Shown piece after piece: positions 1 through 6,112 of a stretch of 6,360 bases of DNA. Position 1 is the stretch's first letter, and each line of letters starts with the position of its first letter. Under the pieces are notes generated by a model. It saw only the letters and a list, made by a program, of their open reading frames with translations, was not told where the DNA came from and made no database searches. A program made the position numbers and the translations under genes. The stretch is from Pseudomonadota bacterium (lineage in GTDB: Bacteria; Pseudomonadota; Gammaproteobacteria; Pseudomonadales; Pseudomonadaceae). Location: assembly GCA_023431055.1 (NCBI GenBank), contig JAEYXX010000071.1, forward strand, positions 1-6,360, read 5' to 3'.

Positions 1-2
1 GT

Positions 3-107
3 GCGGTCATGCGTAAATATCTGACAGGTGTCTGGGCTTGCCTGAAGCTCGGCGTGCCTTTCGACTCATCCGAGCTATTCAGCGAAGAACACCTGAAAAA
101 CGCTTGA
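3..107 (+). CDS. C-terminal end of a transposase, probably IS110-like (partial, 5' end outside window)
   Basis: An open frame enters from the left edge in frame 3 and ends at TGA 105-107, giving 34 residues with the core MRKYLTGVWACLKLGVPFD. This resembles the tail after the Transposase_20 domain of IS110/IS1111-family enzymes, which commonly ends in a pattern like MRKLL-x-GVLK-G-PFD. These enzymes act on DNA with a DEDD-type N-terminal domain, which would lie outside the window. The frame is convergent with cobI, whose stop is only 64 bp away, at the place where cobJ normally continues the operon. The family call rests on remembered motif similarity over a short stretch; it could be another transposase or an unrelated protein end. 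Confidence 0.55.
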   Translation, partial: AVMRKYLTGVWACLKLGVPFDSSELFSEEHLKNA

Positions 108-170
108 TCGCTAACAGAGTATCTACAAGATCAGCTCGCAGGCATCAACAATCGGCGCGAAGCAGCTCGT
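108..170. other. Junction between the transposase end and the cob operon
   Basis: This 63-bp stretch lies between the transposase stop and the cobI stop. Part of it is probably the 3' non-coding end of the insertion sequence. I see no clear inverted repeat and no T-rich terminator. IS110-type elements often lack obvious terminal inverted repeats and target duplications, so the exact insertion boundary cannot be read from one copy. Confidence 0.35.
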
Positions 171-174
171 TCAC
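145..174 (-). pseudogene. Possible 5' stub of cobJ (precorrin-3B C17-methyltransferase), cut off after about 8 codons
   Basis: On the minus strand a GTG at 174-172 overlaps the cobI TGA as GTGA, the same type of coupling seen at cobL/cobK. It reads MNELLRADC and then hits TGA at 147-145. In related Pseudomonas clusters cobJ usually follows cobI directly, so this may be the first codons of cobJ interrupted by the insertion sequence on its left. The stub is far too short to prove homology, and a chance GTG is a real alternative. No other part of cobJ is visible in the window. Confidence 0.25.
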
Positions 175-914
175 CCCCGCCATTTCTGGCCGGGCACCAG
201 AATCATGGAGAAATACGGCGAATCCATCGGCTCGACTTCGTCCAGCGGTACGATCTTCTGGCTGGCCATGGTGGCGCGTTCGACGTAGTGGGCGCGGCCA
301 TCCAGGCCGAGCTTGCGCAGCACGCGGCGCACCTTGTCGAAGTTGCGCCCGAGCTTCATCACCACGGCGGCTTCGGCGTCGCGCAGACGCTGCTCCAGTT
401 CATCTTCCGGCAGCACGCCGGAGAGCACGCTCAAGCTCTGGTTGCGGTACACCAGCGGTGTACCGAGCACCGAGGCGCAGCCGAGCATCGAGCACACGCC
501 GGGCACCACTTCCACTTCGTAGCGCTCGGCCAGGCGGTCATGCAGGTACATGTAGGAGCCGTAGAAGAACGGGTCGCCTTCGCAGATCACCGCCACGTCC
601 TGGCCGGCGTCGAGCAACTGGGCGATCTGCTGCGCGCAGGTGTCGTAAAAGTCGGCAATCACATCCTCGTAGCTCAGCGGCGGGGCGAGCTTCTCGGTGG
701 TCACCGGGTAGACCAGCGGCAGGCGCTGCTGGGTATCGCTCAGGTGCTGCTCGATGATGCTGAAGGCATTGCCGCCATGGCCGGCATTGTGTTTGGCCTT
801 GGCCACGAAATAGGCCACCACGGGGGCCGATTTGAGCAGGCGCAGCGCCTTGAGGGTGAGCAGCTCGGGGTCGCCGGGGCCGACGCCGAGGCCAAGCAGA
901 CGACCGGCCATCAT
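171..914 (-). CDS. cobI: CobI, precorrin-2 C20-methyltransferase
   Basis: Transfers a methyl group from S-adenosylmethionine to C-20 of precorrin-2, giving precorrin-3A, in the cytoplasm. The 247-residue length fits the family. Visible tetrapyrrole-methylase motifs are the N-terminal [16 protein letters not shown] (residues 8-23), the segment [15 protein letters not shown] (110-124) and [15 protein letters not shown] (134-148). The gene is third in the cobG-cobH-cobI operon. Its ATG at 914 overlaps the cobH stop as ATGA. A second ATG at 911 sits 7 nt after the GGAGG ribosome binding site, compared with 4 nt for the first, and may be the real start (246 aa). The CDS is complete and ends at TGA 173-171. 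The next operon gene, cobJ, is not intact here. Confidence 0.96.
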   Translation of the reverse strand: MMAGRLLGLGVGPGDPELLTLKALRLLKSAPVVAYFVAKAKHNAGHGGNAFSIIEQHLSDTQQRLPLVYPVTTEKLAPPLSYEDVIADFYDTCAQQIAQLLDAGQDVAVICEGDPFFYGSYMYLHDRLAERYEVEVVPGVCSMLGCASVLGTPLVYRNQSLSVLSGVLPEDELEQRLRDAEAAVVMKLGRNFDKVRRVLRKLGLDGRAHYVERATMASQKIVPLDEVEPMDSPYFSMILVPGQKWRG

Positions 915-1537
915 TCCACCTCCGAGGCGAGGGCGTTGACCGCGGCCACCGCCATGGCGCTGCCGCCACGGCGGCCACGGACGATCACGTAGGGCACGCC
1001 ACGGCTGTCTGCGGCCAGCGCATCTTTCGATTCCGCAGCACCGATAAAGCCCACCGGCATGCCGATGATCAGTGCCGGTTTCGGCGCGCCGGCGTCGAGC
1101 ATTTCCAGCAGGTAGAACAGCGCGGTGGGCGCATTGCCGATCACCACCACGCTGCCTTCCAGATGCTCGCGCCAGTGCTCCAGTGCCACCGCCGAGCGGG
1201 TGTTGCCGACTTCGCGGGCCAGCTCCGGCACGCCGGCATCGTGCAGGGTGCAGATCACCGGGTTATTGGCCGGCAGGCGCGGGCGGGTGATGCCCTCGGC
1301 GACCATGCGCGCATCGCAGAGGATCGGCGCACCGGCCAGCAGCGCGGCACGACCCGCAGCGCCGGCACCGGGGGAGAAGCGCAGATCCTCCACCACGTCG
1401 ACCATGCCGCAGGCATGAATCACCCGCACGGCGAGTTTTTCCAGATCGGCGGGGATGCCGTCGAGGTTTGCCTCGGCGCGGATGGTGGCGAAGGAGCGGC
1501 GGTAGATTTCCTGGCCGTCGCGGATGTAATCAAGCAT
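911..1537 (-). CDS. cobH: CobH, precorrin-8X methylmutase
   Basis: Catalyses the 1,5-methyl shift from C-11 to C-12 that turns precorrin-8X into hydrogenobyrinic acid, the last step of corrin ring formation. At 208 residues it has normal family length. His41, in VIHACGMVD (residues 39-47), matches the catalytic histidine position known for CobH/CbiC. Other conserved stretches are GNAPTALF (134-141), [13 protein letters not shown] (159-171) and RGRRGGS (187-193). The ATG at 1537-1535 lies inside the end of cobG (8-bp overlap), with AGGAA six bases upstream as ribosome binding site, so translation is probably coupled. The stop TGA at 913-911 overlaps the cobI start. No truncation or missing key residue is visible. 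Confidence 0.97.
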   Translation of the reverse strand: MLDYIRDGQEIYRRSFATIRAEANLDGIPADLEKLAVRVIHACGMVDVVEDLRFSPGAGAAGRAALLAGAPILCDARMVAEGITRPRLPANNPVICTLHDAGVPELAREVGNTRSAVALEHWREHLEGSVVVIGNAPTALFYLLEMLDAGAPKPALIIGMPVGFIGAAESKDALAADSRGVPYVIVRGRRGGSAMAVAAVNALASEVE

Positions 1538-2843
1538 CGGATGTTCCTGCGGGGTGTTGGCGGGCGAACCAGGCGCCAGCCTCGTCGATGGTCATGGCCG
1601 GCGCCAGCAGACGGCCGAAACCGGGCGTCTCGGGCGTGCGTTGATAAAGCTGGTAATGGTCAGGCGAGCTGGCCAAAAGGGTATAGGGCTGCACGCGGGC
1701 GCTGGCGCAACTGCGCGGGCAGGCGCTGAGGTGCACCTGCGGGCGGGCGCCGCTTGCACGCAGGCGTTCGGCCAGGTGCAGGGCGTGGTGCTTGCTGTCG
1801 GCCAGGCCGCGCGCGCAGGCCGCCGAGCCGGTGCAGGCGACCAGGCCGAGCAGCGGCTCGTCGGCATGGGTCAGCAGGCCCAGCTGGTCCAGCTCTGCCA
1901 GCAGTTCGCGGGCGCGAGCTTCGGGGACGTTGCCCAACAACAGACCTTGCCAGGGCGTCAGGCGCAGCTCGCCATCGCCATGGCGCTCGCTCAGCTCGGC
2001 CAGCGTGGTCAGTTGTTCGGCGTGCAACCGGCCCAGCTGGGCGCCAGCGGCCACTATACACAGGCCGCTCTGCGCCTGTGGATAAATCTCCGCCGGTGCG
2101 CGCTCGATGGTGGCGGCAGGCTGCCAATTGGCTGGTGCTGGCTGCAGGGGAAAGTCCAGACGCGTTTGCAGGCGTTGCAACAGCTCGCTGGCCGGGATCT
2201 GTGCCAGTAACTGGCGCATGCGTGACTGCTCGGGTGTGGCCAGTTCGAGGAACAGCAGCAGGAGCTGGCGCACCAGCTCGACTGCCTGCGACGCTTCGAT
2301 GCGCGCCAGTGGTGTGTCGATGGGGCCGCCGGCCAGACCCAGCAGCAGGTGCTGGTCGTCCTCGGCGGCTAGCCACAGGTCGTGGGGGTGTTCGCGCATG
2401 GCCAGGGTTTCACCGCCGTCCAGTTGCAGGGCGAACTTGGGCGACAGCGCATGCAGCGCCGGAGTGTCCTGCAGCAGGTCGAGCAACTGGCTGGCCAGCG
2501 GGCGCACGTCCATCCGCGCCTGCGGGTCGAGGCCGGCAGCGGGGCTGAGCAGCAGATTGCGCACGTCATCGGCGGTGGCCACGCGCGGGCCGAGGCCGGC
2601 GCTCAGCAGGGCGTCGATCAGCGCGCTTTCCTGGCCCGGCAGCACGCCGCGAATCTGCAGGTTGCTGCGGTTGGTCAGCTCCAGCACTCCACTGGCACAG
2701 TGCCTGGCCGCCTCGGCAATCGCCCGCGCCTCGGCGCTGCGCAGCACGCCGCCGGGCAGCTTGACGCGGCAGATGCCGCCATCCAGCGCGGGGACGATGC
2801 GTAGCAGGCCGGGGCAGGCGGAAGGGCGGACGGATGTGGACAA
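1530..2843 (-). CDS. cobG: CobG, precorrin-3B synthase (iron-sulfur monooxygenase)
   Basis: Uses molecular oxygen to hydroxylate C-20 of precorrin-3A and form the gamma-lactone of precorrin-3B. This step marks the aerobic pathway. The protein belongs to the nitrite/sulfite reductase-like fold. It has a ferredoxin-like repeat near the N-terminus (SACPGLLRIVPALDGGICRVKLPGG), the motif TNRSNLQIRG (residues 57-66), and the 4Fe-4S ligand set Cys337-x5-Cys343 and Cys375-x3-Cys379. I chose TTG at 2843-2841 (437 aa) because AGGTGA lies 4 nt upstream and homology begins right after it. The frame stays open to a GTG at 2939 (469 aa), but that extension runs close to the riboswitch and has no good binding site. 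First gene of the operon, overlapping cobH by 8 bp and probably under cobalamin control. Confidence 0.94.
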   Translation of the reverse strand: MSTSVRPSACPGLLRIVPALDGGICRVKLPGGVLRSAEARAIAEAARHCASGVLELTNRSNLQIRGVLPGQESALIDALLSAGLGPRVATADDVRNLLLSPAAGLDPQARMDVRPLASQLLDLLQDTPALHALSPKFALQLDGGETLAMREHPHDLWLAAEDDQHLLLGLAGGPIDTPLARIEASQAVELVRQLLLLFLELATPEQSRMRQLLAQIPASELLQRLQTRLDFPLQPAPANWQPAATIERAPAEIYPQAQSGLCIVAAGAQLGRLHAEQLTTLAELSERHGDGELRLTPWQGLLLGNVPEARARELLAELDQLGLLTHADEPLLGLVACTGSAACARGLADSKHHALHLAERLRASGARPQVHLSACPRSCASARVQPYTLLASSPDHYQLYQRTPETPGFGRLLAPAMTIDEAGAWFARQHPAGTSDA

Positions 2844-2845
2844 GC

Positions 2846-2874
2846 GGTCACCTGTGGATAACGACGCGGCGACC
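2846..2874 (-). promoter_or_regulatory. Hairpin that can mask the cobG ribosome binding site (candidate riboswitch expression platform)
   Basis: On the minus strand GGTCGCC (2874-2868) can pair with GGTGACC (2852-2846), with one internal mismatch and a 15-nt loop. The 3' arm contains most of the AGGTGA ribosome binding site for the TTG start at 2843. Such a stem would lower cobG translation when formed, which fits the usual translational control by cobalamin riboswitches in Gram-negative bacteria. Pairing is seen directly; the regulatory role is inferred. Confidence 0.4.
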
Positions 2875-2910
2875 AAACCAGCGAAATCCGCCCACGGGAG
2901 GATTCCATGG

Positions 2911-2932
2911 CATCGGTACACCCCGCCCGATG
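2911..2932 (-). promoter_or_regulatory. Perfect 6-bp hairpin in the cobG leader
   Basis: CATCGG and CCGATG flank a 10-nt loop in the leader between the cobalamin aptamer and cobG. There is no U-run after it, so it does not look like an intrinsic terminator. It could be part of the switching region or have no function. Confidence 0.35.
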
Positions 2933-2952
2933 TTGGCACTCGCGACCAGCGT

Positions 2953-3090
2953 TCGTCGGCAGGTCTCCTGGCTGACAGGTCTTCATCTGGCGCGGCCTTC
3001 CCGGTTTCCCAGTGGCACAGTGACGACAGACTCGCTGTTTACAGTTGCGGGGGCAGCCACGGTTTTACCGTGTTCCCTCTTGGGGACGCT
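2953..3090 (-). ncRNA. Cobalamin riboswitch upstream of cobG
   Basis: Read on the minus strand, the conserved aptamer elements appear in order: AAGAGGGAA, a hairpin CACGGT-AAA-ACCGTG, GCTGCCCCCGCAACTGTAA, GCCACTG (3016-3010), GGGAAGG, GATGAAGACC and the B12 box AGCCAGGAGACCTGCC (2973-2958). Adenosylcobalamin-type ligands bind such aptamers and repress the downstream biosynthetic genes, here cobG-cobH-cobI. P1 can form only four pairs, CGTC (3088-3085) with GACG (2957-2954). The G residues that should continue P1 and the P2 hairpin appear to be missing before AAGAGGGAA, so the aptamer may be weakened. The 5' limit is therefore approximate. Confidence 0.9.
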
Positions 3091-3189
3091 CTGAAATAGC
3101 CGTTTACCGTCACTCCCGCGAAGGCGGGAGCCCAGTTACTACTGAGATTCTGGATTTCCGCCTGCGCGGGAATGACGACTATTTCAGAG
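3089..3189. repeat. Imperfect palindromic repeat with perfect 11-bp ends (MITE-like, TCATTCCCGCG family)
   Basis: CTCTGAAATAG (3089-3099) and CTATTTCAGAG (3179-3189) are exact inverted copies. Inside them, arms 3108-3135 and 3150-3177 match as inverted repeats at 23 of 28 positions and contain the widely dispersed CCCGCG-AAGGCGGGA motif. The left side has eight bases between the end repeat and the inner arm, the right only one. No coding capacity is visible. The element sits between the divergent cobG and cobL starts and abuts the 5' end of the cobG riboswitch, so a transcript from either direction crossing it would fold into a long hairpin. Family assignment is from memory of similar intergenic repeats. 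Confidence 0.7.
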
Positions 3190-3207
3190 TTTCCTTAGGC
3201 CCTTTAC

Positions 3208-3224
3208 TGAGTCGTATCGACTCA
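3208..3224. promoter_or_regulatory. Perfect 7-bp dyad (possible operator) between cobG and cobL
   Basis: TGAGTCG and CGACTCA flank the three bases TAT, making a perfect 17-bp dyad between the palindromic repeat and a possible -10 element for cobL. Its size and position suit a dimeric repressor or activator, but I recognise no consensus. It may also be a short transcript hairpin. Confidence 0.3.
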
Positions 3225-3244
3225 TGGGGCACCGACGAAGGCTG

Positions 3245-3250
3245 TATTAT
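3245..3250 (+). promoter_or_regulatory. Possible -10 element for cobL
   Basis: TATTAT preceded by TG lies 58 bp before the cobL ATG in a locally AT-richer stretch. No good -35 box is visible at 16-18 bp spacing, so this would need an activator or be a weak promoter. No riboswitch is seen on the + strand in front of cobL. Confidence 0.25.
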
Positions 3251-3307
3251 GCCCGCTTTGCCCGGCGTCGCGACACGCGCCCTGTCGGCTACTTGCGAGG
3301 AAGGTGG

Positions 3308-4510
3308 ATGAAACCCTGGTTGACCCTGGTCGGCATCGGTGAAGACGGCTACCCCGGCCTGGGCAAGGCCGCGCGCCGTGCACTGCTGGCAGCTACGCGC
3401 ATCGTCGGTGCGCCGCGTCAGCTGGCTTTGCTGCCGCCGTGCATCAGCGGTGAGTGGGAAACCTGGCCGAGCCCCTTCGACCTTGAGCCGCTGCTGGCGC
3501 GGCGTGGCGAGGCGGTGTGCGTGCTGGCCAGCGGCGACCCGATGTTTTACGGCGTCGGCGCCAGCCTGGCGCGCCAGGTGCCGGCCGATGAGCTGCTGGT
3601 ATTGCCGGCGCCGTCCTCGGTGTCGCTGGCGGCGGCGCGCCTGGGTTGGCCGTTGCAGGAGGTTGAGGTCGTTTCGCTGGTGGGACGGCCGCTGGCCACG
3701 CTCAATGCCCGTCTCTATCCCGGTACGCGCCTGCTGGTGTTGAGCGCTGATGGTGACACCCCCGCGCAGGTCGCCGCAGCCCTGTGCGCCCGTGGTTTCG
3801 GTGCCAGCCGCCTGACCCTGCTGGAGCATCTGGGCGGGCCGCATGAGCGCCGTGTCGATGGCCTGGCCGCGAGCTGGAACCTGCCGCGCGGCGCCGACCT
3901 CAACCTGCTGGCGGTGGAGTGTCTGGCCGACGCCGGGGCACAACTGCTGCCACCGACCTGCGGCCTGCCGGACGACGCCTACCGCCACGACGGCCAGCTG
4001 ACCAAGCGTGACGTGCGTGCGGTGACCCTGGCGCGCCTGGCGCCGCTGCCCGGTGAGCTGTTGTGGGACGTTGGCGCCGGTTGTGGCTCCATCGGCATCG
4101 AATGGATGCGCGCGCACCCGGCCTGCCGCGCCATCGCCATCGAGGCCAACGAAGGGCGCCAGGCCCATATCCGCCACAACCGCGATGCCCTAGGCGTGCC
4201 GGGCCTGCAACTGGTGGCCGGGCACGCGCCCGAGGCGCTGGCCGGATTGCCGGCACCGGATGCCATCTTTATCGGCGGCGGCGTCACCGTACCCGGCGTG
4301 CTCGATAATTGCTGGGCCGCGCTCAAGCCCGGTGGGCGCCTGCTGGCCAACGCCGTGACCATTCAGAGCGAGGCGGCGCTGGTAGCCTTCCGTGAGCAGC
4401 AAGGTGGCGAACTGCTGCGGCTCACTGTGGCCCAGGCGCAGCCGCTGGGCGGTTTCGACACCTGGCGTGCGGCGCTGCCGATCACCCTGCTGGCAGTGCG
4501 CAAGCCGTGA
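3308..4510 (+). CDS. cobL: CobL, precorrin-6Y C5,15-methyltransferase (decarboxylating), CbiE-CbiT fusion
   Basis: Adds methyl groups at C-5 and C-15 of precorrin-6B and removes the C-12 acetate carboxyl, giving precorrin-8X. The 400-residue protein has two domains. The CbiE-like tetrapyrrole methylase (about 1-200) carries [12 protein letters not shown] (7-18) and ASGDPMFYG (74-82). The CbiT-like Rossmann methyltransferase/decarboxylase (about 210-400) carries TKRDVRA (232-238), the SAM loop [15 protein letters not shown] (254-268) and IFIGGG (320-325). I chose ATG 3308 because AGGAAGG precedes it and the conserved N-terminus starts there; the frame is open upstream to 3224. The last four bases overlap the cobK GTG. 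In several Pseudomonas clusters cbiD follows cobL; here it does not. Confidence 0.96.
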   Translation: MKPWLTLVGIGEDGYPGLGKAARRALLAATRIVGAPRQLALLPPCISGEWETWPSPFDLEPLLARRGEAVCVLASGDPMFYGVGASLARQVPADELLVLPAPSSVSLAAARLGWPLQEVEVVSLVGRPLATLNARLYPGTRLLVLSADGDTPAQVAAALCARGFGASRLTLLEHLGGPHERRVDGLAASWNLPRGADLNLLAVECLADAGAQLLPPTCGLPDDAYRHDGQLTKRDVRAVTLARLAPLPGELLWDVGAGCGSIGIEWMRAHPACRAIAIEANEGRQAHIRHNRDALGVPGLQLVAGHAPEALAGLPAPDAIFIGGGVTVPGVLDNCWAALKPGGRLLANAVTIQSEAALVAFREQQGGELLRLTVAQAQPLGGFDTWRAALPITLLAVRKP

Positions 4511-5226
4511 GCGCGCGACTCCTGCTGCTCGGCGGTACCACCGAGGCCCTGCGCCTGGCCCGCCGCCTCGGGCCGGAGACCGTCTACAGCCTGGCCGGCC
4601 TTGGTCGCGTGCCGGATGACCTGGTTTGCCGCGTGCGCGTCGGCGGCTTTGGCGGTGCCGAAGGCCTGGCGGCCTTTATCGACCGCGAAGGCATCGAGCT
4701 GCTGCTGGATCTGACCCACCCCTACGCCGCGCAGATCAGCCATAACGCCGCCCGCGCCGCCGAGATCGCCAGCGTGCCCTGCTGGGCACTGCGCCGCCCC
4801 GGCTGGCAGCCGGGCCCGGATGACGACTGGCGCGAGGTGGATGGCTGGGATGAACTGACCCGCGCGCTGGCGCCGTTCCAGCGGCCGTTCTTCACCTCCG
4901 GGCGCGAGCCGCTGACCCATCTGCACGAGATACCCGAGCACCAGCACTGGACGGTGCGCTGCCTACAGGCCGAGCCGGCGCCGGCGCGTGCCGAGATCAT
5001 CGGCGCCCGTGGGCCGTTCGCGCTGGACGAGGAACGCGCGCTATTCGCGCGCATCCGCTGCGACGTGCTGGTGAGCAAGAACAGCGGCAGCGCCTCCACC
5101 GAACCCAAGCTGCAGGTGGCCCGTGAGCTTGGATTGCCGGTTTTGCTGTTGCGCCGGCCTGAGTTGCCGGTGGTAGCGCGCGAGTTTGCGGAGTTGGACG
5201 CTCTCTACGAGGCGCTGTGCTTGTAG
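4507..5226 (+). CDS. cobK: CobK, precorrin-6A reductase
   Basis: NADPH-dependent reduction of the macrocycle of precorrin-6A to precorrin-6B (dihydro form), just before the CobL step. The 239-residue length fits the CobK/CbiJ family. Motifs in order are [10 protein letters not shown] (5-14), VGGFGG (45-50), [13 protein letters not shown] (66-78), SGREPL (131-136), GPFALDEE (169-176), VSKNSG (189-194) and [18 protein letters not shown] (201-218). Translation probably starts at GTG 4507, overlapping the cobL stop as GTGA, so the two proteins are likely translationally coupled. The stop TAG lies inside a long hairpin that ends the two-gene unit. Confidence 0.95.
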   Translation: MSARLLLLGGTTEALRLARRLGPETVYSLAGLGRVPDDLVCRVRVGGFGGAEGLAAFIDREGIELLLDLTHPYAAQISHNAARAAEIASVPCWALRRPGWQPGPDDDWREVDGWDELTRALAPFQRPFFTSGREPLTHLHEIPEHQHWTVRCLQAEPAPARAEIIGARGPFALDEERALFARIRCDVLVSKNSGSASTEPKLQVARELGLPVLLLRRPELPVVAREFAELDALYEALCL

Positions 5227-5275
5227 GGCGGGTGCAACCCGCCAACGCCGGCCTGGCGGGTTGCACCCGCCCTAC
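5223..5275. repeat. Perfect 21-bp inverted repeat overlapping the cobK stop codon
   Basis: Arms 5223-5243 and 5255-5275 are exact inverted copies around an 11-bp loop; each contains GGGCGGGT and TGCA cores. The left arm includes the TAG stop of cobK. This looks like the GC-rich GTAGGGCGGGT-type intergenic palindromes that are frequent in Pseudomonas genomes. It lacks a T-run, so it is not a classic intrinsic terminator, but the transcript hairpin would be very stable and may protect or end the cobLK mRNA. Confidence 0.85.
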
Positions 5276-5314
5276 GCTTGCGATCGTCGCGGCGGTTGCA
5301 TCGCGTTTTATCGA

Positions 5315-5351
5315 TCCACCGTTATGGTGGACGTAAAAGGCGACGTCCACC
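5315..5351. repeat. Overlapping inverted repeats (GGTGGACGT hairpin with a competing arm)
   Basis: GGTGGACGT (5326-5334) pairs perfectly with ACGTCCACC (5343-5351) across an 8-nt loop. TCCACC (5315-5320) can instead pair with GGTGGA (5326-5331). The two stems exclude each other. The TATGGTGGAC core returns at 6114-6122 on the other side of the next gene, which suggests a dispersed palindromic repeat rather than a dedicated attenuator. Confidence 0.6.
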
Positions 5352-5355
5352 CGGA

Positions 5356-5386
5356 TTGCCTTCACAGCTCGGCGCGCTGCTAGACT
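5356..5386 (+). promoter_or_regulatory. Possible sigma-70 promoter with extended -10 for the ferredoxin-like gene
   Basis: TGCTAGACT (TG at 5378-5379, -10 hexamer TAGACT 5381-5386) is a fair extended -10. TTGCCT (5356-5361) is a possible -35, at a long 19-bp spacing. Transcription would begin about 15-20 bp before the ATG at 5410. It suggests that the gene is transcribed separately from cobLK. Confidence 0.4.
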
Positions 5387-5409
5387 GCCGGCCCGTTCTG
5401 GAGACCGTC

Positions 5410-6108
5410 ATGAGCCAAGCCCCTTACGCCCGCATCCTGTTTATCGGCCCCGGCCTGGGGCGTGGTGCATCGTCCGAGCGCCTGCAGCAACGTATCGAAG
5501 CGCTGCTGGACGAGGCGCATCTGCATGACAGCGAGCAGGAGGGTTTCTGGCAGGCCATCATCGATGCGCCGCGACCGCTGCTGGTGGTGGATCTGGAGCC
5601 ACGCGCCGACGTCGCGTACCGCGACTGGCTGCGTGAATGCATCGCCAAGCGCGGTGACGGGGCAGATGTGTTCGTGGTCTGCACGGCGCTGGAGGACGCC
5701 TGGCTCGATGGCCTGGGCGCGCTGCTCGAACGCCGCGAAGCGCATCTGCCCTGCAGTGATGTGCCGCCGGTGCCGGAACATCACGCCTGGTCGCAGATTC
5801 CGCCTCATGCGCAGCGCCTGCTGCTGTGCAACGGCCCGCGCTGCACGCGCAAGGGCGCGCTGGGCTTGTGGAAAACCCTGCGTCAGCGGCTCAAGGCCGC
5901 CGGCAAGCTGGAGTGCGAGGGCGGTGTGCATATCACCCGCAGCCAGTGCCAATTTCCCTGCGATCTGGGCCCGACCGCAAGCCTTTATCCACAGGGCGAG
6001 TGGTACGGCATCAAGGACGAGGCGGCGGTGATCCGTCTGGTCGATGAGCGCCTGATAGCGGGTAGGGCGCTGCCGGATTTGCGTATCGATGGGCAGGGCG
6101 GCAACTAG
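5410..6108 (+). CDS. Protein with C-terminal thioredoxin-like [2Fe-2S] ferredoxin domain and unrecognised N-terminal domain
   Basis: The 232-residue protein ends in a thioredoxin-like [2Fe-2S] ferredoxin domain (about 135-226). Its likely cluster ligands are Cys140-x4-Cys145 in LCNGPRCTRKG and Cys180-x3-Cys184 in CQFPCDLGP, followed by the family-typical SLYPQGEWYGIK (191-202). Residues 1-130 begin YARILFIGPGLGRG and look like a soluble alpha/beta domain, but I recognise no family; no signal peptide or membrane segment is visible. ATG 5410 is chosen because GGAG lies six bases upstream; an upstream open extension to 5278 runs through repeats and is unlikely. Its place between cobLK and a cobalamin riboswitch suggests electron transfer in B12 synthesis, for example to CobG or cobalt reduction, but this is inference. 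Confidence 0.85.
   Translation: MSQAPYARILFIGPGLGRGASSERLQQRIEALLDEAHLHDSEQEGFWQAIIDAPRPLLVVDLEPRADVAYRDWLRECIAKRGDGADVFVVCTALEDAWLDGLGALLERREAHLPCSDVPPVPEHHAWSQIPPHAQRLLLCNGPRCTRKGALGLWKTLRQRLKAAGKLECEGGVHITRSQCQFPCDLGPTASLYPQGEWYGIKDEAAVIRLVDERLIAGRALPDLRIDGQGGN
5985..5993 (+). other. DnaA-box-like 9-mer TTATCCACA
   Basis: Exact match to the DnaA box consensus, inside the ferredoxin-like gene. The same 9-mer occurs on the minus strand at 2861-2853 and 2085-2077. There is no AT-rich unwinding region nearby, so an origin is not supported. Confidence 0.3.
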
Positions 6109-6112
6109 TCGC

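Noticed and set aside
2077..2861. Replication origin based on DnaA-box-like sites
   Set aside because: Sites lie mostly in coding DNA, with no AT-rich unwinding region and no dnaA/dnaN neighbourhood.
2844..2939. N-terminal extension of cobG to GTG 2939
   Set aside because: No ribosome binding site, no family-like residues, and it would occupy the likely expression platform of the riboswitch.
2907..2975. Short + strand frame starting ATG 2907 after GGGAGGA
   Set aside because: The binding-site-like sequence is good, but the 22-residue product is antisense to the cobG leader and B12 box and has no supporting features.
1754..3099. Long + strand open frames opposite cobG
   Set aside because: They are low-complexity Arg/Ala/Ser-rich translations antisense to a clearly conserved gene and, in one case, to the riboswitch.
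3089..3189. CRISPR array or intrinsic terminator
   Set aside because: There is only one palindromic unit with no spacers, and no T-run follows either arm.
3179..4177. 332-codon open frame on the minus strand
   Set aside because: It is antisense to cobL, rich in Gln, Arg and Ala with no recognisable motif, as expected for a GC-rich shadow frame.
5278..5409. N-terminal extension of the ferredoxin-like protein to 5278
   Set aside because: The extra residues are Arg-rich, run through palindromic repeats and the likely promoter, and ATG 5410 has a proper ribosome binding site.
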